A DNA stretch of 64,000 nt from contig NZ_JAPZVN010000001.1 of the NCBI RefSeq assembly GCF_027533845.1, positions 62,001 through 126,000 of the forward strand, written 5' to 3'. The number at the start of each line of letters is the position of its first letter. Within the stretch, counting starts at the first letter, position 1. The stretch comes from Streptomyces sp. RPT161 (lineage in GTDB: Bacteria; Actinomycetota; Actinomycetes; Streptomycetales; Streptomycetaceae). The position numbers and the translations under genes were made by a program. The notes beneath the pieces were generated by a model that was not told the origin of the DNA, ran no database searches, and saw only the letters and a program-made list of their open reading frames with translations. Below, in pieces: positions 56,914 to 64,000 of the stretch.

Positions 56914-57936
56914 ATGGACCCATCCCGGCGCAGCGTCCTCGGCGCGGGTTTGTTCTCTGTCGCCCTCACCGTGCCGGGTTGGCAGGACGTGGTCGGCCGC
57001 ATGGAAGCCATCCAAACCGGCCATACGCAACGCATCGGAATGCCCGAAGTCGAGATAGTCATAGCAATGACCGAGCGGGTGTCCGAACTGGACGACCAGT
57101 TCGGTGGACGGCACGCGCGCCCCATGGCCGCCGCGTTTCTCGTGAATACCGTCGCGCCCTACCTACGGGCAGACGCTCCCGACCACGTTCGCAAAGCGAT
57201 GCTGTCCGCCGCCTCGGATCTGTGCTACCTCACCGGATACATGGCGGTGGACGAAGGCGTTCACGGCCTCGCGCAGCAGTACTACCTGAAGGCGCTGGAA
57301 CTCGCCGGGGCGTCGGAAGACCGTCTGACCTACTGCACCACGCTGCGCGGAATGAGCGTCCAAGCAGTCGACTTGGGGCACGGGCGAGAGGCGATGCGAC
57401 TGGCGGACGCGGCTGCCGCCGCGTCCCCGCAGGCCGGCCCCAGGATGCGCGCCTTCCTCGCGGGCCAGCAGGCCCACTCCGCCGCGCAGATCGGTGACCG
57501 CCGCAGCGCCCTCATGTACCTCCGGGAGGCGGAAGTGGCCATGGAAAAGGCGGAATCCAGGGAAAAGGCCTTCGGCTCGTACGACCCCGCTGCTCTGAAC
57601 TACCACACAAGTCAAGTCCGGTACGAATTGGGCGACATGCACGGCGCCGTCGAAGCGATGCGGCAATCCGACAGGTTGCGGTATGACGTCTACCGCCGCA
57701 CCCGAGTGAAGGAACGCGCCCTCCTCGCCGAACGCCAATTCGCGATCGGTCATTTGGAAGCCGCTTGCGCCACATGGCATCTGGTCCTTGACGACTACCC
57801 CCTGGTCCAGTCCGGACGAGCGGACCAGCGAATCCGAACGATGCACCAACTGATCCGCCCCCACCTGAAAAACCCCGCCGCCCGCGAACTGCACGACCGC
57901 GCCCGGCTCATCACCCCAACCTCACTGCTGGCTTGA
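56914..57936 (+). CDS. TPR-containing regulator-like protein lacking its HTH domain
   Basis: A 340-aa protein beginning MDPSRRSVLGAGLFSVALTV. It matches the C-terminal two-thirds of a large Streptomyces regulator type: an RRSVLGAGL segment, then tetratricopeptide-like helical repeats (about 75-320; GLAQQYYLKALELAGASEDR, SALMYLREAEVAMEKAESRE, GDMHGAVEAMRQSDRLRYDV). The relatives I recall have an N-terminal XRE domain, absent here. AAGGAGG 6 bases before the ATG shows the short form is translated. It may bind a peptide or protein partner. Confidence 0.75.
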   Translation: MDPSRRSVLGAGLFSVALTVPGWQDVVGRMEAIQTGHTQRIGMPEVEIVIAMTERVSELDDQFGGRHARPMAAAFLVNTVAPYLRADAPDHVRKAMLSAASDLCYLTGYMAVDEGVHGLAQQYYLKALELAGASEDRLTYCTTLRGMSVQAVDLGHGREAMRLADAAAAASPQAGPRMRAFLAGQQAHSAAQIGDRRSALMYLREAEVAMEKAESREKAFGSYDPAALNYHTSQVRYELGDMHGAVEAMRQSDRLRYDVYRRTRVKERALLAERQFAIGHLEAACATWHLVLDDYPLVQSGRADQRIRTMHQLIRPHLKNPAARELHDRARLITPTSLLA

Positions 57937-58139
57937 CGGACGCCGTCACCCCGTGGATCAAAGCAACGAGCGGTCCGCGCCTGATAACTCACTTGAGGGC
58001 CACCGGATGCCCCAAACCCTCACACCTGTAAGCCGGTTGGCCCGCGTACGCGCCCATTGACCCGCCCCCGACCGGCATTTACCGTCACGGGCAACCCGCA
58101 GCATCCCCTTCCGTCCGCGTGCCGAAGGAGGACTTGCCC
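57937..58139. other. Gap before the sugar transporter operon
   Basis: About 200 bases, with a strong ribosome binding site (GAAGGAGG) at its right end for the binding-protein gene. No palindrome or promoter could be assigned with confidence. Confidence 0.3.
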
Positions 58140-59498
58140 ATGCGCCGTGCCCGTTACGTCGCCGCGGCGGCAGCCGCAGCCCTGGCCGCCACCGCCCTCA
58201 GCTCTTGCGGCAGTTCCACCGAGCCCAAGAACACCATCAAGGTCGCCTACCAGCGTGTGCCCGATGACAACGTTCGCATCATGGACAACTATCTCGGGCT
58301 GGTGAAGGGCCAGTTCGAGAAGGCGAACCCCGGCAAGCACGTCCAGCTGATCCCGATCACCGCGGCGGAGAACGACTACTACGCCAAGTTGCAGCAGATG
58401 ATGCGGTCCCCCAAGACCGCTCCCGACCTGGTCTACGAGGACACGTTCCTGATCAACTCGGACATCAAGGCGGGATATCTGCGGCCACTGGACGGATATA
58501 TCTCCAGCTGGCCCGCGTGGAACCAGTTCGTGGACACCGCGAAGGCCGCCGCCAGAGCCCAGGACGGCAGGACGTACGGGGTCCCGGACGGCACCGACAC
58601 CCGTGGGCTGTGGTTCAACAAGGACATCTTCACGAAGGCGGGGCTGCCCACCGACTGGCAGCCGAAGGACTGGAACGACATCCTCACCGCCGCCCGTACG
58701 GTCAAGGCCAAGGTCCCCGGGGTCATCCCGCTCAACCTCTACACCGGGAAGGCTCCGGGTGAGGCGGCCGTGATGCAGGGGTTCGAGATGCTCGCCTACG
58801 GGACGGGCGCGGATCCGCTGTACGACCCGCAGACCCAGAAGTGGGTCCGGTCGAGCAAGGGCTTCTCCGACGCGCTGGACTTCGTACGGACCGTGTACAC
58901 GGAGAAGCTCGGGCCGGACATCTCCGATGCCCTTGATCCCAACATCCAGCCGGTGGTCGGGACGGAGTGGATCCCGTCCGGCAAGCTCGCCATCGACCTC
59001 GACGGTTCGTGGCTGGGGAACAACTGGATCAAGACCGGCGGCAAGCCCTGGCCGCAGTGGTCGCAGGTGATGGGCACCGCCGCCATGCCGACGCAGAACG
59101 GGCAGGCACCCGGCGAGGTCAGCATGTCCGGCGGGTGGACCTGGGCCATCCCGGCCAGGGCCCAACACCCGGACATCGCCTGGGACTTCATCAGGACGCT
59201 GCAGAGCGAGCCGAACGCGGCCGAGTACGACATCCGCAGCGCGAACATCGCGGTCCGCAAGGATGTGGCCGCCGACCACGGCTATCTGAGCTCGATGCCG
59301 GGCATCGGCTTCTTCACCAAGCTGGTGCGGTACACCCACTACCGCCCGGCCCTGCCCGCGTATCCGCAGGTGTCCACCGCCATCGGCGCGGCGATGGAGG
59401 CGGTCTCCACCGGCCAGTCCTCGACGGCCGCCGCCGCCAGGGCGTACGACCAGCAGTTGTCGTCGATCACGGCCGGGGCCGTGGAGACCGCGCGGTGA
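58140..59498 (+). CDS. Sugar ABC transporter substrate-binding lipoprotein
   Basis: A 452-aa family-1 solute-binding protein. Lipoprotein signal MRRARYVAA...ALSSC with acylated Cys23. The body shows NTIKVAYQRVPDDN, APDLVYEDTFLI, GRTYGVPDGTDTRGLWFNKD and the C-terminal WTWAIPARAQHPDIAWDFI, as in maltose/multiple-sugar binding proteins. Start ATG 58140, 8 bases after GAAGGAGG. Sugar not identifiable from sequence. No ATPase gene is in the operon, so a shared MsiK-type ATPase is presumed. Confidence 0.92.
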   Translation: MRRARYVAAAAAAALAATALSSCGSSTEPKNTIKVAYQRVPDDNVRIMDNYLGLVKGQFEKANPGKHVQLIPITAAENDYYAKLQQMMRSPKTAPDLVYEDTFLINSDIKAGYLRPLDGYISSWPAWNQFVDTAKAAARAQDGRTYGVPDGTDTRGLWFNKDIFTKAGLPTDWQPKDWNDILTAARTVKAKVPGVIPLNLYTGKAPGEAAVMQGFEMLAYGTGADPLYDPQTQKWVRSSKGFSDALDFVRTVYTEKLGPDISDALDPNIQPVVGTEWIPSGKLAIDLDGSWLGNNWIKTGGKPWPQWSQVMGTAAMPTQNGQAPGEVSMSGGWTWAIPARAQHPDIAWDFIRTLQSEPNAAEYDIRSANIAVRKDVAADHGYLSSMPGIGFFTKLVRYTHYRPALPAYPQVSTAIGAAMEAVSTGQSSTAAAARAYDQQLSSITAGAVETAR

Positions 59499-60361
59499 GC
59501 CGAGCCCGACGCACCGTGGTGCGGGGGCTGCCCGTGCTGCCGTCCGTGATCCTGCTGGTGCTGTTCCTGGCCGGGCCCATCGCGTACTGCGCGTACATAG
59601 CCTTCACCGACATGCGGTTGACCGGTGCGTCGGGCACGCACTTCGTCGGGCTGGCCAACTTCCGGCAGGCCTTCTCCGACGCGGGTTTCCGCAACGCGGT
59701 GCTGCTGACCCTGCTGTTCACCGTGCTGTCCTCGATCGTCGGGCAGAACACGCTGGGGCTCGGCCTGGCGGCCGTGATGCGCCGCGCCTCCCGGCCGGTG
59801 CGCACCGTCACCGGGGGCGTGGTGATCGCCGCGTGGGTGCTGCCGGAGATCGTGGCGGCGTTCCTGCTGTACGCGTTCTTCCGGCGCGAGGGCACGCTGA
59901 ACGCGATCCTCGGCTGGCTCCATCTGCCCAGCCAGAACTGGCTCTTCACGCTGCCGATCCTGGCCGTCTCGCTGGCCAACGTCTGGCGCGGCACCGCGTT
60001 CTCGATGCTGGTGTACTCCGCCGCGCTGGCCGAGATCCCCCAGGACGTCGCCGAGCAGGCGCAGGTGGACGGGGCGAGCGCGGCGCAGCGGATGTGGCAT
60101 GTGACGCTGCCGATGATCCGCCGGTCGATCGGCACCAATCTGATGCTCAACACCCTGCAGACCCTGTCCGTCTTCGGCCTGGTGTGGGCGATGACGCGCG
60201 GCGGCCCCGGGGACCGCAGCCAGACGCTGCCGCTGTTCATGTACGAGAAGGCGTTCCAGGACAGCCTGATCGGCTACGGCACGGCGGTGGCGCTGCTGCT
60301 CCTGGTGGTGGGGGCGCTGTTCTCGGTGGTGTATCTGCGGCTGCTCAGGACGGAGGTCTGA
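59495..60361 (+). CDS. Sugar ABC transporter permease 1
   Basis: A 288-aa permease (MalF/LacF-like) with six hydrophobic segments and the EAA loop EQAQVDGASAAQRMWHVTLP. GTG start overlaps the previous stop (GTGA). The conserved C-terminal GGPGDRSQTLPLFMYEKAF is typical of the MsmF/LacF group. Confidence 0.93.
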   Translation: MSRARRTVVRGLPVLPSVILLVLFLAGPIAYCAYIAFTDMRLTGASGTHFVGLANFRQAFSDAGFRNAVLLTLLFTVLSSIVGQNTLGLGLAAVMRRASRPVRTVTGGVVIAAWVLPEIVAAFLLYAFFRREGTLNAILGWLHLPSQNWLFTLPILAVSLANVWRGTAFSMLVYSAALAEIPQDVAEQAQVDGASAAQRMWHVTLPMIRRSIGTNLMLNTLQTLSVFGLVWAMTRGGPGDRSQTLPLFMYEKAFQDSLIGYGTAVALLLLVVGALFSVVYLRLLRTEV

Positions 60362-60427
60362 TGGAAGCTTCCCGGCATGCGCCCGTGGGGGCCGCGAGTG
60401 ACCATGGAGTGGGAGAGGAGGATCGCC

Positions 60428-60697
60428 ATGGCGGACAAGGCCCTCACCATCGAGATCAGCATCAACGAGGTCCAGCCGATCACCCAGGCCGAGGCACACC
60501 TGAGCGGTTTCGGCAGTTCGGAGCTGGTCGGCCGGGGGACGGCGCGCTGCAACCCGGGCGACGAGAACATCCCGGACATCGGCGACGAGCTGGCCACCGC
60601 TCGCGCGCTGAACGACCTGACCCACCAACTGATGCACAGCGCGACCATGGACATCGAGGCCCATACGAACCGGCGGGTGGACCAGCTGAGGATCTGA
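60428..60697 (+). CDS. DUF1876 small protein between the two permease genes
   Basis: An 89-aa protein, MADKALTIEISINEVQPITQ, with the DUF1876 pattern (GRGTARCNPGDENIPDIGDE and ARALNDLTHQLMHSATMDIE). GAGAGGAGG lies 6 bases before the ATG. The family is small, common in actinobacteria and of unknown function; a dsRNA-binding-like fold has been suggested. Finding it between two sugar permease genes is unusual. Confidence 0.85.
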   Translation: MADKALTIEISINEVQPITQAEAHLSGFGSSELVGRGTARCNPGDENIPDIGDELATARALNDLTHQLMHSATMDIEAHTNRRVDQLRI

Positions 60698-60743
60698 CCG
60701 CTGGGGTAGCGGCACGGCACACCGCCCGAGCGGGGGCACCGCG

Positions 60744-61592
60744 ATGACCGCCGGGCGGCGCGGGAGAGGGCCGCGCCGTGTCCGTCACCGGCTGGCCGCC
60801 GACGCGGCGCTGGTGTTGGTGGCCGTCGCGTTCGCCGTTCCGCTGGTCTGGCTGGCGCTCGCCTCGGTGGACCCGCAGGCTGGGCTGCGGGTGCATGTGC
60901 CGTCGTCGCCGACGACCGGCAACTTCTCGGCGGTGCTCACCGACGAGATCACCTTCACCCCGATGCTGAACAGCCTGATCCTCTGCGGCGGCGCCACCGC
61001 GCTCACCGTGGCGTGCGCGATCCTGGCCGCCTATCCGCTGTCCCGGTACCGGTCCCGGCTGAACCGTCCGTTCATGCTCACGGTCCTCTTCTCGACCTGC
61101 CTGCCGATCACCGCGATCATGATTCCGGTCTACGGCCTGTTCGTTCAGGTCAACCTGATCGACACCATGTACGGGACGATCCTGTTCCTGGCCACCACCC
61201 AACTGCCGTTCTGCATCTGGCTGATGAAGAACTTCATGGACGGTGTGCCGAGCGTCCTTGAGGAGGCGGCATGGACTGACGGTGCGTCATTCCCGCAGAC
61301 ACTGCTGCGCGTTGTGCTGCCGCTGATGGGGCCGGGGGTCACGGTGGTGACGGTCTTCAGCTTCGTCGCCATGTGGGGGAACTTCTTCGTCCCGTTCATG
61401 CTGCTGCTCTCGCCGGACAAGATGCCCGCATCGGTGACGATCTTCTCCTTCTTCGGCAGCTACGGAACGGTGGAGTACGGCCAGCTCGCCGCCTTCTCGA
61501 TCCTGTACTCGCTTCCCGTGGTGCTGCTGTACGCGCTGATCTCGCGTCGGCTCGGTGGCGGCTTCGCGCTCGGCGGGGCGGTCAAGGGGTAG
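60744..61592 (+). CDS. Sugar ABC transporter permease 2
   Basis: A 282-aa permease (MalG/LacG-like). Six hydrophobic segments, EAA loop EEAAWTDGASFPQTLLRVVL and the typical LPFCIWLMKNFMDGVPSVLE. Together with the first permease it forms the membrane channel for the binding protein encoded upstream. Confidence 0.93.
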   Translation: MTAGRRGRGPRRVRHRLAADAALVLVAVAFAVPLVWLALASVDPQAGLRVHVPSSPTTGNFSAVLTDEITFTPMLNSLILCGGATALTVACAILAAYPLSRYRSRLNRPFMLTVLFSTCLPITAIMIPVYGLFVQVNLIDTMYGTILFLATTQLPFCIWLMKNFMDGVPSVLEEAAWTDGASFPQTLLRVVLPLMGPGVTVVTVFSFVAMWGNFFVPFMLLLSPDKMPASVTIFSFFGSYGTVEYGQLAAFSILYSLPVVLLYALISRRLGGGFALGGAVKG

Positions 61593-61603
61593 TCCGGCGC
61601 GGG

Positions 61604-62629
61604 TCAGAAGACCGACTCGGCCTCGCGGATGCGGTCGTCGGGTACCCGCTTGAGTTCGGTGATGGCGTCCTTGAGCGGCACCATCTCGATGCTGGTGCCG
61701 CGCAGCGCGGTCATGTGGCCGAACGCGCCCTCGTGCGCCGCCTGCACGGCGTGCCAGCCGAACCGGGTGGCCAGCACCCTGTCGTACGCGGTGGGCACAC
61801 CGCCGCGCTGGACGTGGCCGAGGATGACCGGCCGGGCCTCCTTGCCGAGCCGGAAGGCGAGTTCCTCGGCGAGCCGGGTGCCGATGCCCATGAAACGCTC
61901 GTGCCCGTACGCGTCGATCTCGCCGTAGCCGTAGGCCATGGTGCCCTGGATCGGATGGGCGCCCTCGGCGACGCAGATGACGGCGAACTTCTTGCCGCGG
62001 GCGAACCGCTCCTCGACCATGGCGACCAGGTCGGCGGGATCGAACGGGCGCTCCGGAACGCAGATGCCGTGCGCACCGCCCGCCATGCCGGACTCCAGGG
62101 CGATCCAGCCCGCGTGGCGGCCCATCACCTCGACCACCATCACCCGCTGATGGGACTCGGCGGTGGTCTTGAGCCGGTCGATGGCCTCGGTGGCGACCAT
62201 GACGGCGGTGTCGAAGCCGAAGGTCCGGTCGGTGGCCGAGATGTCGTTGTCGATCGTCTTGGGCACACCGACCACCGGCATCCCGGCGTCGGCGAGCATC
62301 CGGGCCGCGGTCAGGGTGCCCTCGCCGCCGATCGGGATGAGCACGTCGATGCCGTACTTGCGGCACAGCGCGTCGGCGTTGTCGGCGGCCTCGTGCAGCC
62401 GGGCCCGCTCCAGCCGGGCGGAGCCGAGGATGGTGCCGCCGCGGGCCAGGATGCCGCTGACCGCGTTGAGGTCCAGTGGGCGGTAGCGGCCCTCCAGCAG
62501 TCCCTTGAAGCCGTCCTCGAAGCCGATCACCTCGTCGCCGTGCCCGGTGAGTCCGCGGTGCACGACCGACCGGATCACGGCGTTCAGCCCCGGGCAGTCA
62601 CCGCCGGCGGTGAGGACTCCGATGCGCAT
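61604..62629 (-). CDS. pfkA: ATP-dependent 6-phosphofructokinase
   Basis: A 341-aa glycolytic enzyme that phosphorylates fructose-6-phosphate. Residues align with E. coli numbering: GGEGT at 101-105 with Gly104 (ATP preference; pyrophosphate enzymes have Asp), K124 (E. coli has Gly; Lys is typical of pyrophosphate types) and catalytic Asp127 in PKTIDNDI. The Gly104/Lys124 mixture is known from actinomycete ATP enzymes. MRIGVLTAGGDCPGLNAVIR starts at ATG 62629 with AGGAG 9 bases upstream. Divergent from pta. Confidence 0.95.
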   Translation of the reverse strand: MRIGVLTAGGDCPGLNAVIRSVVHRGLTGHGDEVIGFEDGFKGLLEGRYRPLDLNAVSGILARGGTILGSARLERARLHEAADNADALCRKYGIDVLIPIGGEGTLTAARMLADAGMPVVGVPKTIDNDISATDRTFGFDTAVMVATEAIDRLKTTAESHQRVMVVEVMGRHAGWIALESGMAGGAHGICVPERPFDPADLVAMVEERFARGKKFAVICVAEGAHPIQGTMAYGYGEIDAYGHERFMGIGTRLAEELAFRLGKEARPVILGHVQRGGVPTAYDRVLATRFGWHAVQAAHEGAFGHMTALRGTSIEMVPLKDAITELKRVPDDRIREAESVF

Positions 62630-62666
62630 CGCGGTCAATCTCCTGTGTCGGGGGCGGCCGTTCGGA

Positions 62667-62689
62667 ACTGTGAGCCAGGGGGTCACAGT
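62667..62689. promoter_or_regulatory. Inverted repeat in the pfkA-pta gap (site A)
   Basis: ACTGTGA (62667-62673) and TCACAGT (62683-62689) are perfect 7-base arms with a 9-base spacer. The arms resemble Crp half-sites, but Crp uses a 6-base spacer, so a different regulator is more likely. Confidence 0.55.
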
Positions 62690-62690
62690 G

Positions 62691-62711
62691 GGTAATCGTG
62701 ATCGGATTACC
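62691..62711. promoter_or_regulatory. Inverted repeat in the pfkA-pta gap (site B)
   Basis: GGTAATC (62691-62697) and GATTACC (62705-62711) are perfect 7-base arms with a 7-base spacer, one base from site A. It looks like a GntR- or FadR-type operator controlling pfkA, pta or both. Confidence 0.6.
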
Positions 62712-62857
62712 ACATCCTTCATACCTTATGAGAACTTTGCGATGGCGGGGTCCGGCGCGCATCCCCGGCCCGGCGCGCGCCGCAAAGGGGGGCGGGTTAG
62801 CTTCGAAGGGCAGAACAGGCGCGATACAGCGATCGCGATGAAGGATGGAGAACGCGC

Positions 62858-64000
62858 GTGACGCGCAGCGTGTACGTGACCGGGATCGGACGCGGCGACG
62901 GCCGCCAGGTCGTGGAACTGGGGGTCATGGAACTGCTGACCCGCCAGGTCGACCGGGTGGGGGTCTTCCGGCCGCTGATGCACGAGGGTCCCGACCGGCT
63001 GTTCGAGCTGCTGCGCGCCCGCTACCGGCTCAGCCAGGACCCGAAGACCGTCTACGGGCTCGGCTACGACGAGGCCGCCCGGCTCGCCGCCGAACAGGGC
63101 ACCGAGGAGCTGGTCTCCCGACTGGTCGACCGCTTCCACGCGGTGGCCAGGGAGTACGAGTTCGTGCTCGTCCTCGGCTCGGACTACGCCGACACCCAGC
63201 TGCCCGCCGAGCTGAACCTCAACGCCCGGCTGGCCAACGAGTTCGGCGCCTCCGTGCTCCCGATCGTCGGCGGCCTGGACCAGAGCGCCGACTCCGTCGT
63301 CGCCGAGGTGCACAACGCCCACCGCGCCTACGCCGACGAGGGCTGCTACATCCTGGCCATGATCGCCAACCGGGTCGCCCCGGACGCCGCCAAGATCGCC
63401 GCCGACCGGCTGGCCGACCGTCTTCCGGTGCCGGTCTACGTACTGCCCGAGGAGCCGTCGCTATCCGCGCCGACCGTGGCGCAGGTCGTGCAGAAGCTCG
63501 GGGCCGAGGTGCTGCTCGGCGATGACGCCGGGCTGGCCCGCAACGTCATGAACTTCGTCTTCGGCGGTGCCATGCTGCCGACGTTCCTGCCCGCGCTGAC
63601 CCCCGGCTGCCTGGTGGTCACCCCCGGCGACCGGGCGGACCTGATCATCGGCTCGCTGGCGGCGCACTCGGCGGGCGCGCCGCCCATCGCGGGCGTGCTG
63701 CTCACCCTGGACGAGCGCCCCGGCCGGGACATCATCGCGCTGGCCGAGCGGCTGGCACCGGGCACCCCGGTGATCTCGGTGCCGGGCGGCTCGTTCCCGA
63801 CCGCCGCCGAGCTTTTCGCGCTGGAGGGCAGGCTGACCGCGGCCACGCCGCGCAAGGCGGAGACCGCGCTCGGCCTGTTCGAACTCCACGTGAACACCGG
63901 CGAGTTGACCGATCGCCTGTCGGTCGCCCGAAGCGGCCGGGTGACGCCGATGATGTTCGAGCACGAGCTGCTGGAGCGGGCCCGCTCCGGTCGCCGCCAC
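62858..64000 (+). CDS. pta: Phosphate acetyltransferase, N-terminal part (cut by window end)
   Basis: The first 381 codons are present; the frame is open at the edge. The N-terminal part begins TRSVYVTGIGRGDGRQVVEL and RVGVFRPL, the BioD-like ATPase-fold domain of long Pta enzymes with a degenerate nucleotide loop. A middle DRTGG domain follows (VMNFVFGGAMLPTFLPALTP, VVTPGDRADLIIGSLAAHSA). The catalytic acetyltransferase domain lies outside. GTG 62858 follows GGAG by 7 bases. Converts acetyl-CoA to acetyl phosphate; in Streptomyces ackA and pyk usually follow. Confidence 0.92.
   Translation, partial: MTRSVYVTGIGRGDGRQVVELGVMELLTRQVDRVGVFRPLMHEGPDRLFELLRARYRLSQDPKTVYGLGYDEAARLAAEQGTEELVSRLVDRFHAVAREYEFVLVLGSDYADTQLPAELNLNARLANEFGASVLPIVGGLDQSADSVVAEVHNAHRAYADEGCYILAMIANRVAPDAAKIAADRLADRLPVPVYVLPEEPSLSAPTVAQVVQKLGAEVLLGDDAGLARNVMNFVFGGAMLPTFLPALTPGCLVVTPGDRADLIIGSLAAHSAGAPPIAGVLLTLDERPGRDIIALAERLAPGTPVISVPGGSFPTAAELFALEGRLTAATPRKAETALGLFELHVNTGELTDRLSVARSGRVTPMMFEHELLERARSGRRH

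Noticed and set aside
62667-62689. Calling the TGTGA/TCACA repeat a Crp site
   Set aside because: The spacer is 9 bases rather than the 6 required for Crp, so the half-site match is probably coincidental.

Overview
The window is high-GC actinobacterial DNA, very probably a Streptomyces or close relative. GTG and TTG starts, purine-rich ribosome binding sites, 4-base ATGA/GTGA overlaps, GC-rich hairpins between convergent genes, GlgE-pathway genes and a regulator/DUF397 pair all point there. From memory, the gene order resembles the S. coelicolor core segment running from pta back to an oligopeptide transporter (about SCO5425 to SCO5480). That comparison could not be run here.

Layout. 0-6.1 kb: a five-gene oligopeptide ABC importer on the minus strand behind a Crp-like palindrome. 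6.2-7.8 kb: a DUF885 metallopeptidase-like protein. 8.0-14.4 kb: serine/glycine metabolism, with two SseB-like genes, a tandem glycine riboswitch, then gcvT, gcvH, glyA and L-serine dehydratase. 14.5-23.8 kb: an accessory island with a secreted 1184-residue ALF-repeat/coiled-coil protein that looks like a polymorphic toxin, an abutting small gene (candidate immunity), a broken copy of part of the toxin gene, a barstar-like immunity gene without a visible partner, and on the other strand three secreted proteins (a small one, an S1 pseudoprotease with C-terminal repeats, and a short ALF-repeat protein). 24.0-31.1 kb: 3-hydroxybutyrate dehydrogenase-like SDR, P450, RsbW-like ATPase, enoyl-CoA hydratase and two tandem L,D-transpeptidases. 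31.2-48.1 kb: alpha-glucan and trehalose metabolism (glgX, glgP, glgE, treS, maltokinase, glgB) with a heterodimeric ABC exporter between glgX and glgP. 48.2-55.1 kb: a regulator, a DHA2 efflux pump with divergent TetR gene and three operator-like palindromes, and a dicarboxylate symporter with a divergent CitA/DcuS-type two-component system. 55.0-57.9 kb: small accessory regulators (DUF5753 and DUF397 proteins, a TPR protein, a VOC gene remnant). 58.1-61.6 kb: a sugar ABC importer with a DUF1876 gene inside it. 61.6-64.0 kb: divergent pfkA and pta, the latter cut by the window end.

How it fits together. GlgE, TreS, maltokinase and GlgB form the trehalose-to-alpha-glucan route, and GlgP and GlgX take glucan apart. 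Glycine sensed by the riboswitch would raise gcvTH (and possibly glyA), while serine dehydratase and the SseB proteins next door deal with serine. The most unusual part is the ALF island. Base composition falls from genome-like to roughly half GC exactly at the toxin tip and stays low through the two immunity-type genes. A 146-bp duplicated piece of the toxin gene sits between the present candidate immunity gene and the orphan barstar gene, as expected if the C-terminal toxin cassette was replaced and the older immunity gene kept.

No rRNA, tRNA, CRISPR array, complete insertion sequence or replication origin was seen.
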